From: an uncultured Ruminococcus sp.
GTDB taxonomy: Bacteria; Bacillota; Clostridia; Oscillospirales; Ruminococcaceae
Length of the DNA: 6,768 nt
Reading direction: 5' to 3'
NCBI GenBank assembly: GCA_945876155.1
Contig: CAMCMW010000081.1
Span: 1 to 6,768, forward strand
Position numbers and translations under genes: made by a program. The notes beneath the pieces are model-generated. The model worked only from the letters and a program-made list of their open reading frames with translations, was not told the DNA's origin and did no database searches. How positions within the stretch are numbered: the stretch's first letter is position 1; every line of letters starts with the position of its first letter. This document shows positions 1-5,768 of the stretch, piece by piece.

Positions 1-2
1 GG

Positions 3-494
3 ATATGCATTCCCGAAACTGAGATTAACTACCCTGTGATGTACTCCGGCGACAACGATTTTTACCTTCACAGAGCCGTTGATGGCAGTTATCTGAGGGT
101 GGGTTCGATCTTTCTTGACTTTCGCTGCAATGCCGATTTTATGGGGAAAATCAATATTCTGTACGGTCACAATATGAGCGATGGAAGTATGTTTGCGGAC
201 GTGATGAAATTTATTGACAGCGGCTATTTTGATACCCACAATTACGGCTGGCTGACCACTCCGAATGCTGTGTATAAAATTGATTTTTTCTCACTGTCTC
301 AGCCGGAAAATTATGATGAATTTTACGATGTAAATTCCGATGTGAATTTGTGGCTTGACAGCCTGAGAGAACACTCTTTTATTTGGAGAGATATTGGAAT
401 TTCTGAGGACGATAAGTTTATTTCGCTGTCCACTTGCACCAATCCTGAGGGCAGTTCAAGAACTGTACTCACCGGAAAGTTATGCAAAATATGA
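3..494 (+). CDS. srtB: Class B sortase, C-terminal part (5' end outside window)
   Basis: Sortases of this class are membrane-anchored cysteine transpeptidases on the outer face of Gram-positive cells that join sorted surface proteins to the wall or to pilins. The reading frame is open from base 3 to the TGA at 492-494, giving 163 visible residues. The N-terminal membrane anchor and the start of the barrel, roughly 60-80 residues by family length, lie off the left edge. The frame continues upstream of the GTG at 36 as ICIPETEINYPVMYSGDND, the usual sortase B entry (IPxTxIxYPV), so 36 is not a start. The catalytic triad is present: His in YGHNM (codon 168-170), Cys in SLSTCTN (codon 435-437) and Arg in SSRTVLTGKL (codon 459-461). 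The gene ends 13 bp before the next one. Sortase B genes are common in clostridial conjugative elements, where they may attach element-encoded adhesins. The substrate is not in this window. Confidence 0.93.
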   Translation: MCIPETEINYPVMYSGDNDFYLHRAVDGSYLRVGSIFLDFRCNADFMGKINILYGHNMSDGSMFADVMKFIDSGYFDTHNYGWLTTPNAVYKIDFFSLSQPENYDEFYDVNSDVNLWLDSLREHSFIWRDIGISEDDKFISLSTCTNPEGSSRTVLTGKLCKI

Positions 495-500
495 AAGGAG
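493..500 (+). promoter_or_regulatory. Ribosome binding site for the VirB2-like gene
   Basis: GAAAGGAG lies 7 nt before the ATG at 508 and overlaps the stop of the sortase gene. It selects 508 as the start over in-frame upstream codons such as the one at 394. Those would add 38 residues read through the sortase gene and would bury the signal peptide. Confidence 0.8.
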
Positions 501-507
501 TTTTTGT

Positions 508-837
508 ATGAAAAAGAGAACATTTATAGCACTAATTACCGCCGCTGTGATGACCGCTTTTTGCGGTCTGACAGCCTACGCAAGCGGTGATGTTGCAGGG
601 GCTGTGCAGAGTACGTGGGATTCTGCAAAAAGCCAGATACGAACGATTGTGGACAATGTTGTATTCCCGGTAATTGATGTTGTTCTGGCAATTCTGTTAT
701 TTGCAAAATTAGCAACAGCGTATATGGATTATCGAAAACACGGGCAGTTTGAATGGGCTGCTCCTGCCATTCTATTCGGCTGTCTGTTGTTTTCATTGAC
801 TGCACCGCTTTATTTATGGTCAATCGTAGGAATATAG
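508..837 (+). CDS. Small signal-peptide, two-span membrane protein, VirB2/TrbC pilin-like
   Basis: This 109-residue protein is probably a T4SS membrane component of the VirB2/TrbC pilin-like type, possibly the family annotated DUF3852. It starts MKKRTFIALITAA, with a basic n-region, a hydrophobic core to about residue 22 and a likely signal peptidase I site after A23-Y24-A25. The mature part has a short amphipathic stretch (26-47), a hydrophobic span at about 51-73, a basic turn (DYRKHGQFEW, 74-83) and a second span at about 84-107. Signal peptide plus two helices around a short polar loop is the VirB2/TrbC layout. Cys19 is not in a proper lipobox (Phe at -1), so a lipoprotein is unlikely. 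The gene lies 13 bp after srtB and 3 bp before the TOPRIM gene. The membrane topology is read from the sequence; the pilin role is inferred from topology and neighbours. Confidence 0.82.
   Translation: MKKRTFIALITAAVMTAFCGLTAYASGDVAGAVQSTWDSAKSQIRTIVDNVVFPVIDVVLAILLFAKLATAYMDYRKHGQFEWAAPAILFGCLLFSLTAPLYLWSIVGI
826..832 (+). promoter_or_regulatory. Ribosome binding site for the TOPRIM gene
   Basis: GTAGGAA sits inside the last codons of the VirB2-like gene, 8 nt before the ATG at 841. It is weaker than the other sites in the window. With only 3 bp between stop and start, translation of the two genes is probably coupled. Confidence 0.6.
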
Positions 838-840
838 CAA

Positions 841-2250
841 ATGCCTTATATTCCATATACAGAAGAAGAAAAACAGCTTGCAAACAGCGTGGATTTAGCG
901 GAATTTCTTCGCATGAGAGGTGAAAAACTTGAACGTGCAGGACGTGAATACAAGCTGATTTACAGTGACGGCTCGGGCAGTCATGACAGTATAACGATTC
1001 GTGGATCAACCTGGTTCGACCATAAAAATCAGGTGGGCGGCGGCGCGATAAAATTCATGCAGTATCATTACGGAATGGACTTCCCGACAGCGGTGCAGGA
1101 ATTGTTGGGACAGAGAGTAACTTCTCTGTCTTCCGTTCCACCGAAAACCTCTAAACAGTCAGAAAAACACAAAGATTTTAGACTGCCCGAAGCAAACGCA
1201 AATATGCACAGAGTGTTTGCATATCTCATAAAACAGCGGTTTATTGTGCCCGAAATCATAACCCATTTTGCAAAAAATCACACTCTGTATGAAGATAAGG
1301 AACATCACAATGCTGTGTTTGTAGGAGTTGATGAAAATGGCGTTGCACGTCAGGCACATAAGCGGTCGACGTCTACTTACGGAAAATCTTTTCGGCAGAC
1401 TGTTGAGGGTTCAGACACAAGATACAGCTTTGCACACTTTGGCGAGTTGGGAAAGCTTTTTGTGTTTGAGGCACCAATCGACATGTTAAGTTATCTTACG
1501 CTTTATCCGCAGAACTGGCAAAAACACAGCTATATCGCCATGAATGGTGTGTATGAAAATGCAGTTTTAACAGCGTTAAATGGTCATTCAAATCTGTCTG
1601 AAATTGTGATTTGTACCGACAATGATGTGGGTGGAATCGACGCTGCGGACAGGTTGAAGGATGTTCTGAGTGATAATAATTTTGAAAATATTTCGAGAAT
1701 TCTTCCGAAAAATAAAGATTGGAACGAGGATTTAAAACAACTTAACGGTGTGGAATTCCTTCCTGCTGTGGTTCATATGCGAAAAGAGAAATATTATGAA
1801 AAGGTATCAGATCTGCAGTATTTCATATGCAGTCCGGAACGGCTTACAGACCGTATTTCAAAAACTTTTGAAAATAAGCAATATCAGTATCTTGCCGAGT
1901 ATGCTTTAGCAGCCTCGGCATTCTTCATTAACAGAAAAAAAGAAAACGCTATGTATGAAAAGCTTAAATGCAAGCTGTCAGCCGAATACAGAGCCTATGC
2001 TGACAAGGGAAAAATGTGTTCGAAACAGGATGATCTTAAAATGATATATCAGTCTGTAATAAAAGATTTAAAGCATACTCGTGCCCGTACAAAGGAACAG
2101 ATAATTCATACTGCAAAATCGCTGTATCAGCTTGCGGACTGTGCTGTTCGCTGCGAAGTGGAATCTGAAATGTCAGAACCACCTTTTTTACACGAAGAAT
2201 CTGTACAAATGAATGAGAATGTACAATTTCCGAAGATAGGAGGCAGATGA
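841..2250 (+). CDS. DUF3991/TOPRIM domain primase-like protein
   Basis: This 469-residue protein is probably a mobile-element DNA-processing enzyme of the DnaG-like TOPRIM group. Residues 10-92 resemble a CHC2 zinc-finger primase domain in outline (VDLAEFLRMRGE, then WFDHKNQVGGGAIKFMQ, then DFPTAVQELLG) but contain no cysteines, as expected for DUF3991. The TOPRIM core follows: Glu210 in KLFVFEAPIDMLSYL and the acidic pair D260-x-D262 in ICTDNDVGGIDAADRL, which would bind a divalent metal. Residues from about 300 to 469 form a mainly helical, Lys/Glu-rich tail that I cannot assign. The protein lacks the RNA polymerase domain of a full DnaG, so primer synthesis is not shown. A primase, nicking or accessory role in transfer replication is inferred from the family and from the position next to virD4. 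The gene ends 1 bp before virD4. Confidence 0.88.
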   Translation: MPYIPYTEEEKQLANSVDLAEFLRMRGEKLERAGREYKLIYSDGSGSHDSITIRGSTWFDHKNQVGGGAIKFMQYHYGMDFPTAVQELLGQRVTSLSSVPPKTSKQSEKHKDFRLPEANANMHRVFAYLIKQRFIVPEIITHFAKNHTLYEDKEHHNAVFVGVDENGVARQAHKRSTSTYGKSFRQTVEGSDTRYSFAHFGELGKLFVFEAPIDMLSYLTLYPQNWQKHSYIAMNGVYENAVLTALNGHSNLSEIVICTDNDVGGIDAADRLKDVLSDNNFENISRILPKNKDWNEDLKQLNGVEFLPAVVHMRKEKYYEKVSDLQYFICSPERLTDRISKTFENKQYQYLAEYALAASAFFINRKKENAMYEKLKCKLSAEYRAYADKGKMCSKQDDLKMIYQSVIKDLKHTRARTKEQIIHTAKSLYQLADCAVRCEVESEMSEPPFLHEESVQMNENVQFPKIGGR

Positions 2251-2251
2251 A

Positions 2252-4012
2252 ATGACACAAACACAGCTGACCGGCATAATTATTATGTCGGTCATTTTTA
2301 TGCTTTTAATGATTCTGGCATACTGTTCAAATAACTATTCCCTTAACGGAATAAAATCCAGAAAAATCGGAAACGGTCAGCATGGTACAGCCAGATGGGC
2401 AACAAAATCAGAAGTAAAAAAGACTTACACAAAAGTACCATTTGATGTGGAAAACTGGCGTAAAGGAGAAAATCTTCCCGGTATTCAGGGAACAATCGTG
2501 GGTTGTAAAACACATGGAAAAAAGACAATTGCACTTGTTGACGAGGGAGATGTTCATACCCTTATGATAGGTGCTGCAGGTGTAGGTAAGACAGCTTTTT
2601 TTCTGTATCCAAACATCGAATTTGCCTGCGCCTCCGGTATGTCATTTTTGTCAACTGACACAAAGGGGGATGTTGCACGAAACTGCGGGACTATTGCGAA
2701 GAGATATTACGGCTACAATGTTTCCGTAATTGATCTGCGTAACCCCACACGTTCTGATGAAAATAATATGCTCCACCTTGTAAACAAGTACATGGATATA
2801 TATCTGTCTGATAAAAGGAATTTATCCGCAAAGGCAAAAGCAGAAAAGTATGCCAAAATCACCGCTAAAACAATCATCAGTATTGGCGGCGGTGATTCAG
2901 CGGCATATGGTCAGAATGCTTATTTTTATGACGCCGCCGAAGGACTTCTTGCATCACTGATACTGCTGCTTGCAGAGTTCGGTGACAGGAATGAACGACA
3001 CATTGTTTCTGTTTTCAAACTGATTCAGGATTTGCTTGAACCGGAAAAGTCAGAGAAGTCACCACAGAAAAACGGATTTAAATCTTTAATGGAAAGACTG
3101 CCCGATGAGCATAAGGCAAAATGGCTTGCGGGGTCAGCATTGTTCTCTGCTGATCAGGCAATGATGTCTATAATATCCACAGCACTGTCGAGGCTGAATG
3201 AATTTATTGACTCGGAAATCGAGCAGATTCTTTGTTTCGGCACAGCAATTGATGCAGAAAAATTCTGCAAAGAGAAATCAGCAATTTTTATTGTGTTACC
3301 CGAAGAAGATCAGTCAAAATATTTTATGGTAAGTTTGCTGATTCAGCAGCTGTACAGGGAAATACTCATGATTGCCGACGAAAACGGCGGAGTACTTTCA
3401 AACCGTGTAATGTTTTATGCAGATGAATTCGGCACTTTTCCCAAGATAGAAGGCGCAGAAGCAATGTTCTCAGCAAGCCGTTCACGAAGAATATCTATTG
3501 TGGCGATTATCCAGTCCTTTGCACAGCTTGACAAAAACTACGGAAAAGAGGGGCAGGAAATTATAACCGACAATACACAGCTTACAATATTCGGCGGTTT
3601 TGCACCGAACAGTCAAAGTGCGGAAATTCTTTCAAAAGCACTAGGAGAACAGACCATACTAAGCGGTTCAGTTTCTCATGGCAAAGAAAAAAGTCAGTCA
3701 TTGCAGATGATAGGCAGACCTTTGATGACAACAGATGAACTGAAATCCATGCCTAAGGGACAGTTTATTGTTATGAAAACAGGAATGTACCCTATGATCT
3801 CGCCGTTAAAGCTGTATTTCAAATGGGGTATTTCTTTTGAGGAGCCGTATATTTTAGAGGACAAAGGTGCAAGAAAAGTAACCTATATGAATAAGGATGC
3901 TTTAATCCGTGAGGTTGAAATCAAGTATCCGCAGAATAAGCCTGCTGAAGATGATAATTTTGAAGATGAATTACCGAAAAGACATAAAAAGCCAAAGACA
4001 GGAGGCGTATAA
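2252..4012 (+). CDS. virD4: VirD4/TraG-type T4SS coupling ATPase (CD1115-like)
   Basis: This 586-residue type IV coupling protein is an inner-membrane hexameric ATPase that recruits the relaxase-DNA substrate and feeds it to the conjugation channel. One strong membrane segment is visible at about residues 6-26. It is followed by HGTARWATKSE (44-54), typical of the Gram-positive CD1115-like group. The Walker A motif is GAAGVGKT (107-114), and STDTKGD (134-140) follows at the next conserved strand. Walker B ends in MFYADEFG with D391-E392. The later conserved block DNTQLTIFGGFAPNSQ and the ALGEQTI segment match T4CP motif III and its surroundings. Length is normal, with no frameshift. The start is fixed by AGGAGG at 2238-2243, 8 nt before ATG 2252. 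The acidic/basic tail after about residue 565 (DEL followed by PKRHKKPK) is variable in this family and may contact substrate. Confidence 0.96.
   Translation: MTQTQLTGIIIMSVIFMLLMILAYCSNNYSLNGIKSRKIGNGQHGTARWATKSEVKKTYTKVPFDVENWRKGENLPGIQGTIVGCKTHGKKTIALVDEGDVHTLMIGAAGVGKTAFFLYPNIEFACASGMSFLSTDTKGDVARNCGTIAKRYYGYNVSVIDLRNPTRSDENNMLHLVNKYMDIYLSDKRNLSAKAKAEKYAKITAKTIISIGGGDSAAYGQNAYFYDAAEGLLASLILLLAEFGDRNERHIVSVFKLIQDLLEPEKSEKSPQKNGFKSLMERLPDEHKAKWLAGSALFSADQAMMSIISTALSRLNEFIDSEIEQILCFGTAIDAEKFCKEKSAIFIVLPEEDQSKYFMVSLLIQQLYREILMIADENGGVLSNRVMFYADEFGTFPKIEGAEAMFSASRSRRISIVAIIQSFAQLDKNYGKEGQEIITDNTQLTIFGGFAPNSQSAEILSKALGEQTILSGSVSHGKEKSQSLQMIGRPLMTTDELKSMPKGQFIVMKTGMYPMISPLKLYFKWGISFEEPYILEDKGARKVTYMNKDALIREVEIKYPQNKPAEDDNFEDELPKRHKKPKTGGV
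4001..4005 (+). promoter_or_regulatory. Ribosome binding site pointing to a CTG start
   Basis: GGAGG (within ACAGGAGGCG) lies in the last codons of virD4, 10 nt before the CTG at 4016. No ATG, GTG or TTG follows at usable distance; the nearest conventional in-frame start is GTG 4064, 58 nt downstream and without a Shine-Dalgarno sequence of its own. This site is the main reason for placing the next start at CTG 4016. Confidence 0.65.
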
Positions 4013-4015
4013 AAT

Positions 4016-4276
4016 CTGAGATTTTCAAGAGAGATTTACGAGTACAGACTGCCGCACAGAGCTGTGGCAGTTTTTATGTACCTTTCCAACCGTGCCGGAA
4101 GAAAAAAAGAATGCTTTCCCTCTGTGAAAACAATTTCTGAGGATCTTAACCTGTCAAAATCCACAGTATTCCGGGCATTAAATGATCTTGAAACTGCCGG
4201 ACTGATTGTGCGTGAGGAACGGTACAGAACAAGTGGCGGACGTAGTTCCACATTATACAAACTAAAGGAGAAGTGA
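4016..4276 (+). CDS. Winged helix-turn-helix protein (HTH_36-like), probable CTG start
   Basis: This 86-residue putative DNA-binding protein is probably a regulator or replication/transfer accessory of the element. Read from CTG 4016, it begins (M)RFSREIYEYRLPHRAVAVF, an N-terminal extension I recognise from HTH proteins next to virD4 in clostridial elements, where the first residue is an ordinary Met. The winged-helix core is clear: CFPSVKTISEDL (33-44), recognition helix LSKSTVFRALNDLETAGLI (46-64), then a wing with R-x-RYRTSGGRSSTLYKL (about 66-83). Starting at GTG 4064 would remove the first helix and leave 70 residues without a ribosome binding site. The reading frame is the same as virD4, separated only by TAA and one AAT codon, so low-level readthrough fusion is formally possible. 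An assembly error (ATG read as CTG) is also possible. The target site is unknown. Confidence 0.82.
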   Translation: MRFSREIYEYRLPHRAVAVFMYLSNRAGRKKECFPSVKTISEDLNLSKSTVFRALNDLETAGLIVREERYRTSGGRSSTLYKLKEK

Positions 4277-4279
4277 AAA

Positions 4280-4450
4280 ATGAGTGCTGAAAACAAATGC
4301 AGACGCTATTGTGTTACTAAGCGGTATTTTCTGAAAATGAAAAGAAAATGCCGGTGTTTTTACTGCCGTTCAAACCGGCAGTATGCCAGTCTGAAACGGC
4401 TGATATCTGCAGAAGAAAAAATGAGAGAATGGAGTGATGCAAATGTTTGA
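4280..4450 (+). CDS. Small basic Cys-rich protein, 56 residues
   Basis: This short gene begins at ATG 4280, 9 nt after AAGGAG (4265-4270) and 3 bp after the winged-helix gene, and ends at TGA 4448-4450. The product is strongly basic and has five cysteines in two groups: C7-x3-C11 and C24-x-C26-x2-C29. This could bind one zinc ion, but it is not a standard zinc ribbon that I recognise. The C-terminal half (about 34-51) is likely one helix. Conjugative elements of the CD1115-CD1110 type often carry a very small gene at this position, between virD4/HTH and virB6. The good ribosome binding site and the 8-bp overlap with the VirB6-like gene support translation. Function is unknown; a nucleic-acid-binding accessory or a coupling leader for the downstream membrane protein are both possible. 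Confidence 0.68.
   Translation: MSAENKCRRYCVTKRYFLKMKRKCRCFYCRSNRQYASLKRLISAEEKMREWSDANV
4361..4383 (+). repeat. Perfect 8-bp inverted repeat, 7-nt loop, inside the Cys-rich gene
   Basis: TACTGCCG and CGGCAGTA flank the loop TTCAAAC. The stem is GC-richer than its surroundings and lies about 60 nt before the VirB6-like start. No T-run follows, so it is not a terminator. It could fold in the mRNA as a processing or pausing element, or be a by-product of coding for Y28-C29-R30 and R33-Q34-Y35. Confidence 0.5.
4431..4434 (+). promoter_or_regulatory. Ribosome binding site choosing ATG 4443
   Basis: GGAG lies 8 nt before ATG 4443 but only 2 nt before ATG 4437, and it overlaps the in-frame GTG at 4434. 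Spacing therefore favours 4443 (MFDWIGD) as the start of the VirB6-like gene. Confidence 0.65.
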
Positions 4451-5360
4451 CTGGATAGGCGATGCTGTGGACTGGATTGGCAACAAGCTATTCGGTGCAG
4501 TAGAAACCATAGGCACGGCGATTTCGGAAGCTGTATGGGATATTATGCTTGAGTGGCTCTTTAAGACGGTTTACGGTGCAGTTGCAGATTTTTTTGCTAT
4601 GATAAACGGAATGGGTTCAACAATTTTTGAACTTTCATGGGTGGAAGCTTTCCTGAGCCTCTTTTCCATGTTCGGCTGGGCACTGTTTGCCGCAGGATTG
4701 ATAGTTGCGGTGTTTGATCTTGCCATAGAATATCAGTCGGGACGAGCGAATGTTCAGAGTATATTTCTGAATGTGCTGAAAGGATTCATGGCAGTCAGTC
4801 TGTTTACTAAAGTTCCTGTTGCATTGTACAAATTCTGCATTACTTTGCAAACTGTATTTTCAGATGATCTTGTTACTTCCTTTATCGGAGCAAACCGCAG
4901 TGATTTAGGTGCAACAGCAGAAATAGTGCTGAAATCAATGGTCGGGAACACCGGACTTTTAGGACTGCTGACTGTTATATCTCTGGCATACTGTGTTGTA
5001 AAACTGTTCTTTGCAAACATTAAAAGAGGCGGCATTCTACTTTGCCAGATAGCGGTGGGCAGCCTGTATATGTTTTCAGTTCCGAGAGGGTATTCCGATG
5101 GATTCAATAGCTGGTGCAAGCAGATTTTTGCCTTGTGTCTGACTTCATTTTTACAGACAACGCTGTTATACATCGGTTTGCTTACATGGCAAACCAATAT
5201 GCTACTGGGACTTGGAATCATGCTTTCAGCAAACGAGGTGCCAAGAATTGCTCAGCAGTTCGGACTTGACACAAGTGTAAAAGTCAACATGATGAGCGTA
5301 ACCCACACCATTAATACTGCAGTAAGCGCCGGAAAATTTGTGGCGTCGAAACTTGCATAA
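4443..5360 (+). CDS. VirB6/TrbL-like polytopic T4SS channel protein (CD1112-like)
   Basis: This 305-residue integral membrane protein is expected to form part of the inner-membrane T4SS channel. An amphipathic N-terminus (MFDWIGDAVDWIGNKLFG) is followed by hydrophobic spans at about 33-55, 66-94, 107-130, 169-192, 197-213 and 226-248. A short, less hydrophobic stretch ends the protein (LGLGIMLSANEVPRIAQQFG, then a Ser/Ala-rich tail). The motif NEVPRIAQQFGLD and the multi-span layout are characteristic of the VirB6/TrbL-like proteins of clostridial elements. The gene overlaps the Cys-rich gene by 8 bp and ends 11 bp before the VirB3-like gene, so the genes are likely translated together. The longer start at 4434 or 4437 would add only 2-3 residues. 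Span limits were read by eye. Confidence 0.92.
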   Translation: MFDWIGDAVDWIGNKLFGAVETIGTAISEAVWDIMLEWLFKTVYGAVADFFAMINGMGSTIFELSWVEAFLSLFSMFGWALFAAGLIVAVFDLAIEYQSGRANVQSIFLNVLKGFMAVSLFTKVPVALYKFCITLQTVFSDDLVTSFIGANRSDLGATAEIVLKSMVGNTGLLGLLTVISLAYCVVKLFFANIKRGGILLCQIAVGSLYMFSVPRGYSDGFNSWCKQIFALCLTSFLQTTLLYIGLLTWQTNMLLGLGIMLSANEVPRIAQQFGLDTSVKVNMMSVTHTINTAVSAGKFVASKLA

Positions 5361-5371
5361 AGGAGAACTGA

Positions 5372-5632
5372 ATGAAAACATATATTTATCCGCAGAACCT
5401 GAAAGCAAAATCACATCTGTGGCTGTGGAGCATCAGGGATTTTCTGATCATATGCATTATGCTGATTTTATCTGTAGTTATTCTGACGCAGATATGGTCG
5501 TTTCTCCCCTTTGCAATAACTGCCGTATTTGCATTTTTAAGTATACGTTTTGAGGAAACTACAGTTATCGATTACATTGTCTGTGCGTTTCGATTTTTTG
5601 TTACGGCACAGCAAATATTTTACTGGAAATAA
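5372..5632 (+). CDS. VirB3/PrgI-like two-span T4SS membrane protein (CD1111-like)
   Basis: This 86-residue protein is a probable inner-membrane partner of the VirB4 ATPase. It starts at ATG 5372, 6 nt after AGGAG (5361-5365). The cytoplasmic N-terminus MKTYIYPQNLKAKSHLWLW leads into a hydrophobic hairpin (about 24-39 and 43-58). A conserved-looking C-terminal segment follows, with SIRFEETTVIDYI (57-69) and a final QQIFYWK. Short length, paired spans near the N-terminal third and placement between the virB6-like gene and the virB4 block fit the VirB3/PrgI group. An overlapping frame over 5338-5553 is rejected. Unusually for these clusters, the gene is followed by a 136-bp gap and a terminator rather than directly by virB4. 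Confidence 0.86.
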   Translation: MKTYIYPQNLKAKSHLWLWSIRDFLIICIMLILSVVILTQIWSFLPFAITAVFAFLSIRFEETTVIDYIVCAFRFFVTAQQIFYWK

Positions 5633-5647
5633 ATTATTCTCGTACTA

Positions 5648-5674
5648 TTAAGCATTTAAAGAATATGCTGTTAA
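5648..5674. repeat. Weak AT-rich imperfect dyad in the intergenic gap
   Basis: TTAAGCAT and ATGCTGTTAA form an imperfect inverted repeat with a core AGCAT/ATGCT, in the 81 bp between the VirB3-like stop and the terminator. It could be a minor hairpin or operator-like site. In sequence this AT-rich it may also be chance. No convincing -35/-10 pair was found here. Confidence 0.25.
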
Positions 5675-5713
5675 TAATATCAGAATTTCGTATTACAACA
5701 AAATATATAAAAT

Positions 5714-5754
5714 AAACAGGCTTTCATGAAAAAAATGAAAGCCTGTTTTATTTT
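5714..5754 (+). terminator. Strong intrinsic terminator inside the T4SS gene cluster
   Basis: The 14-nt arms AAACAGGCTTTCAT (5714-5727) and ATGAAAGCCTGTTT (5735-5748) pair perfectly around a 7-nt loop (GAAAAAA). TATTTT follows directly, and the last stem bases are also T. The complement strand has a T-rich flank too (from 5701-5713), so it could work in both directions. It ends just before the ribosome binding site AAAGGA (5757-5762) of the next gene. Any promoter for the downstream gene would therefore have to lie before the hairpin, or transcription must read through. Confidence 0.88.
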
Positions 5755-5768
5755 GGAAAGGATTACTG

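Noticed and set aside
394..507. In-frame upstream extension of the VirB2-like gene
   Set aside because: It would read through the sortase gene in another frame and bury a clear signal peptide. The ribosome binding site at 493-500 points to ATG 508.
536..1009. 157-residue open frame on the - strand
   Set aside because: It lies antisense across two well-supported + strand genes, has no ribosome binding site, and its Cys/His-rich composition looks like the complement of coding sequence.
4049..4070. Imperfect dyad CTGCC...GGCAG near GTG 4064
   Set aside because: The inner arms need a 2-nt bulge and leave a 2-nt loop, so folding is poor. It lies in codons for the RLPHRAVAV segment and is explained by coding.
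4036..4296. 86-residue - strand frame opposite the winged-helix gene
   Set aside because: It is the antisense shadow of a gene with a recognisable HTH domain; no start signal and no recognisable protein.
4754..5221. 155-residue - strand frame inside the VirB6-like gene
   Set aside because: It lies wholly antisense within a conserved membrane-protein gene, with no recognisable domain or ribosome binding site.
5338..5553. 71-residue + strand frame overlapping the VirB6-like end and the VirB3-like gene
   Set aside because: It lies in another frame over two supported genes. The AGGAG at 5361-5365 serves ATG 5372, not this frame.
5655..5680. Possible promoter (TTTAAA ... TAATAT) in the gap before the terminator
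   Set aside because: Spacing is 14 nt and both boxes are poor in AT-rich sequence. A promoter here would also fire straight into the terminator, so I do not call it.
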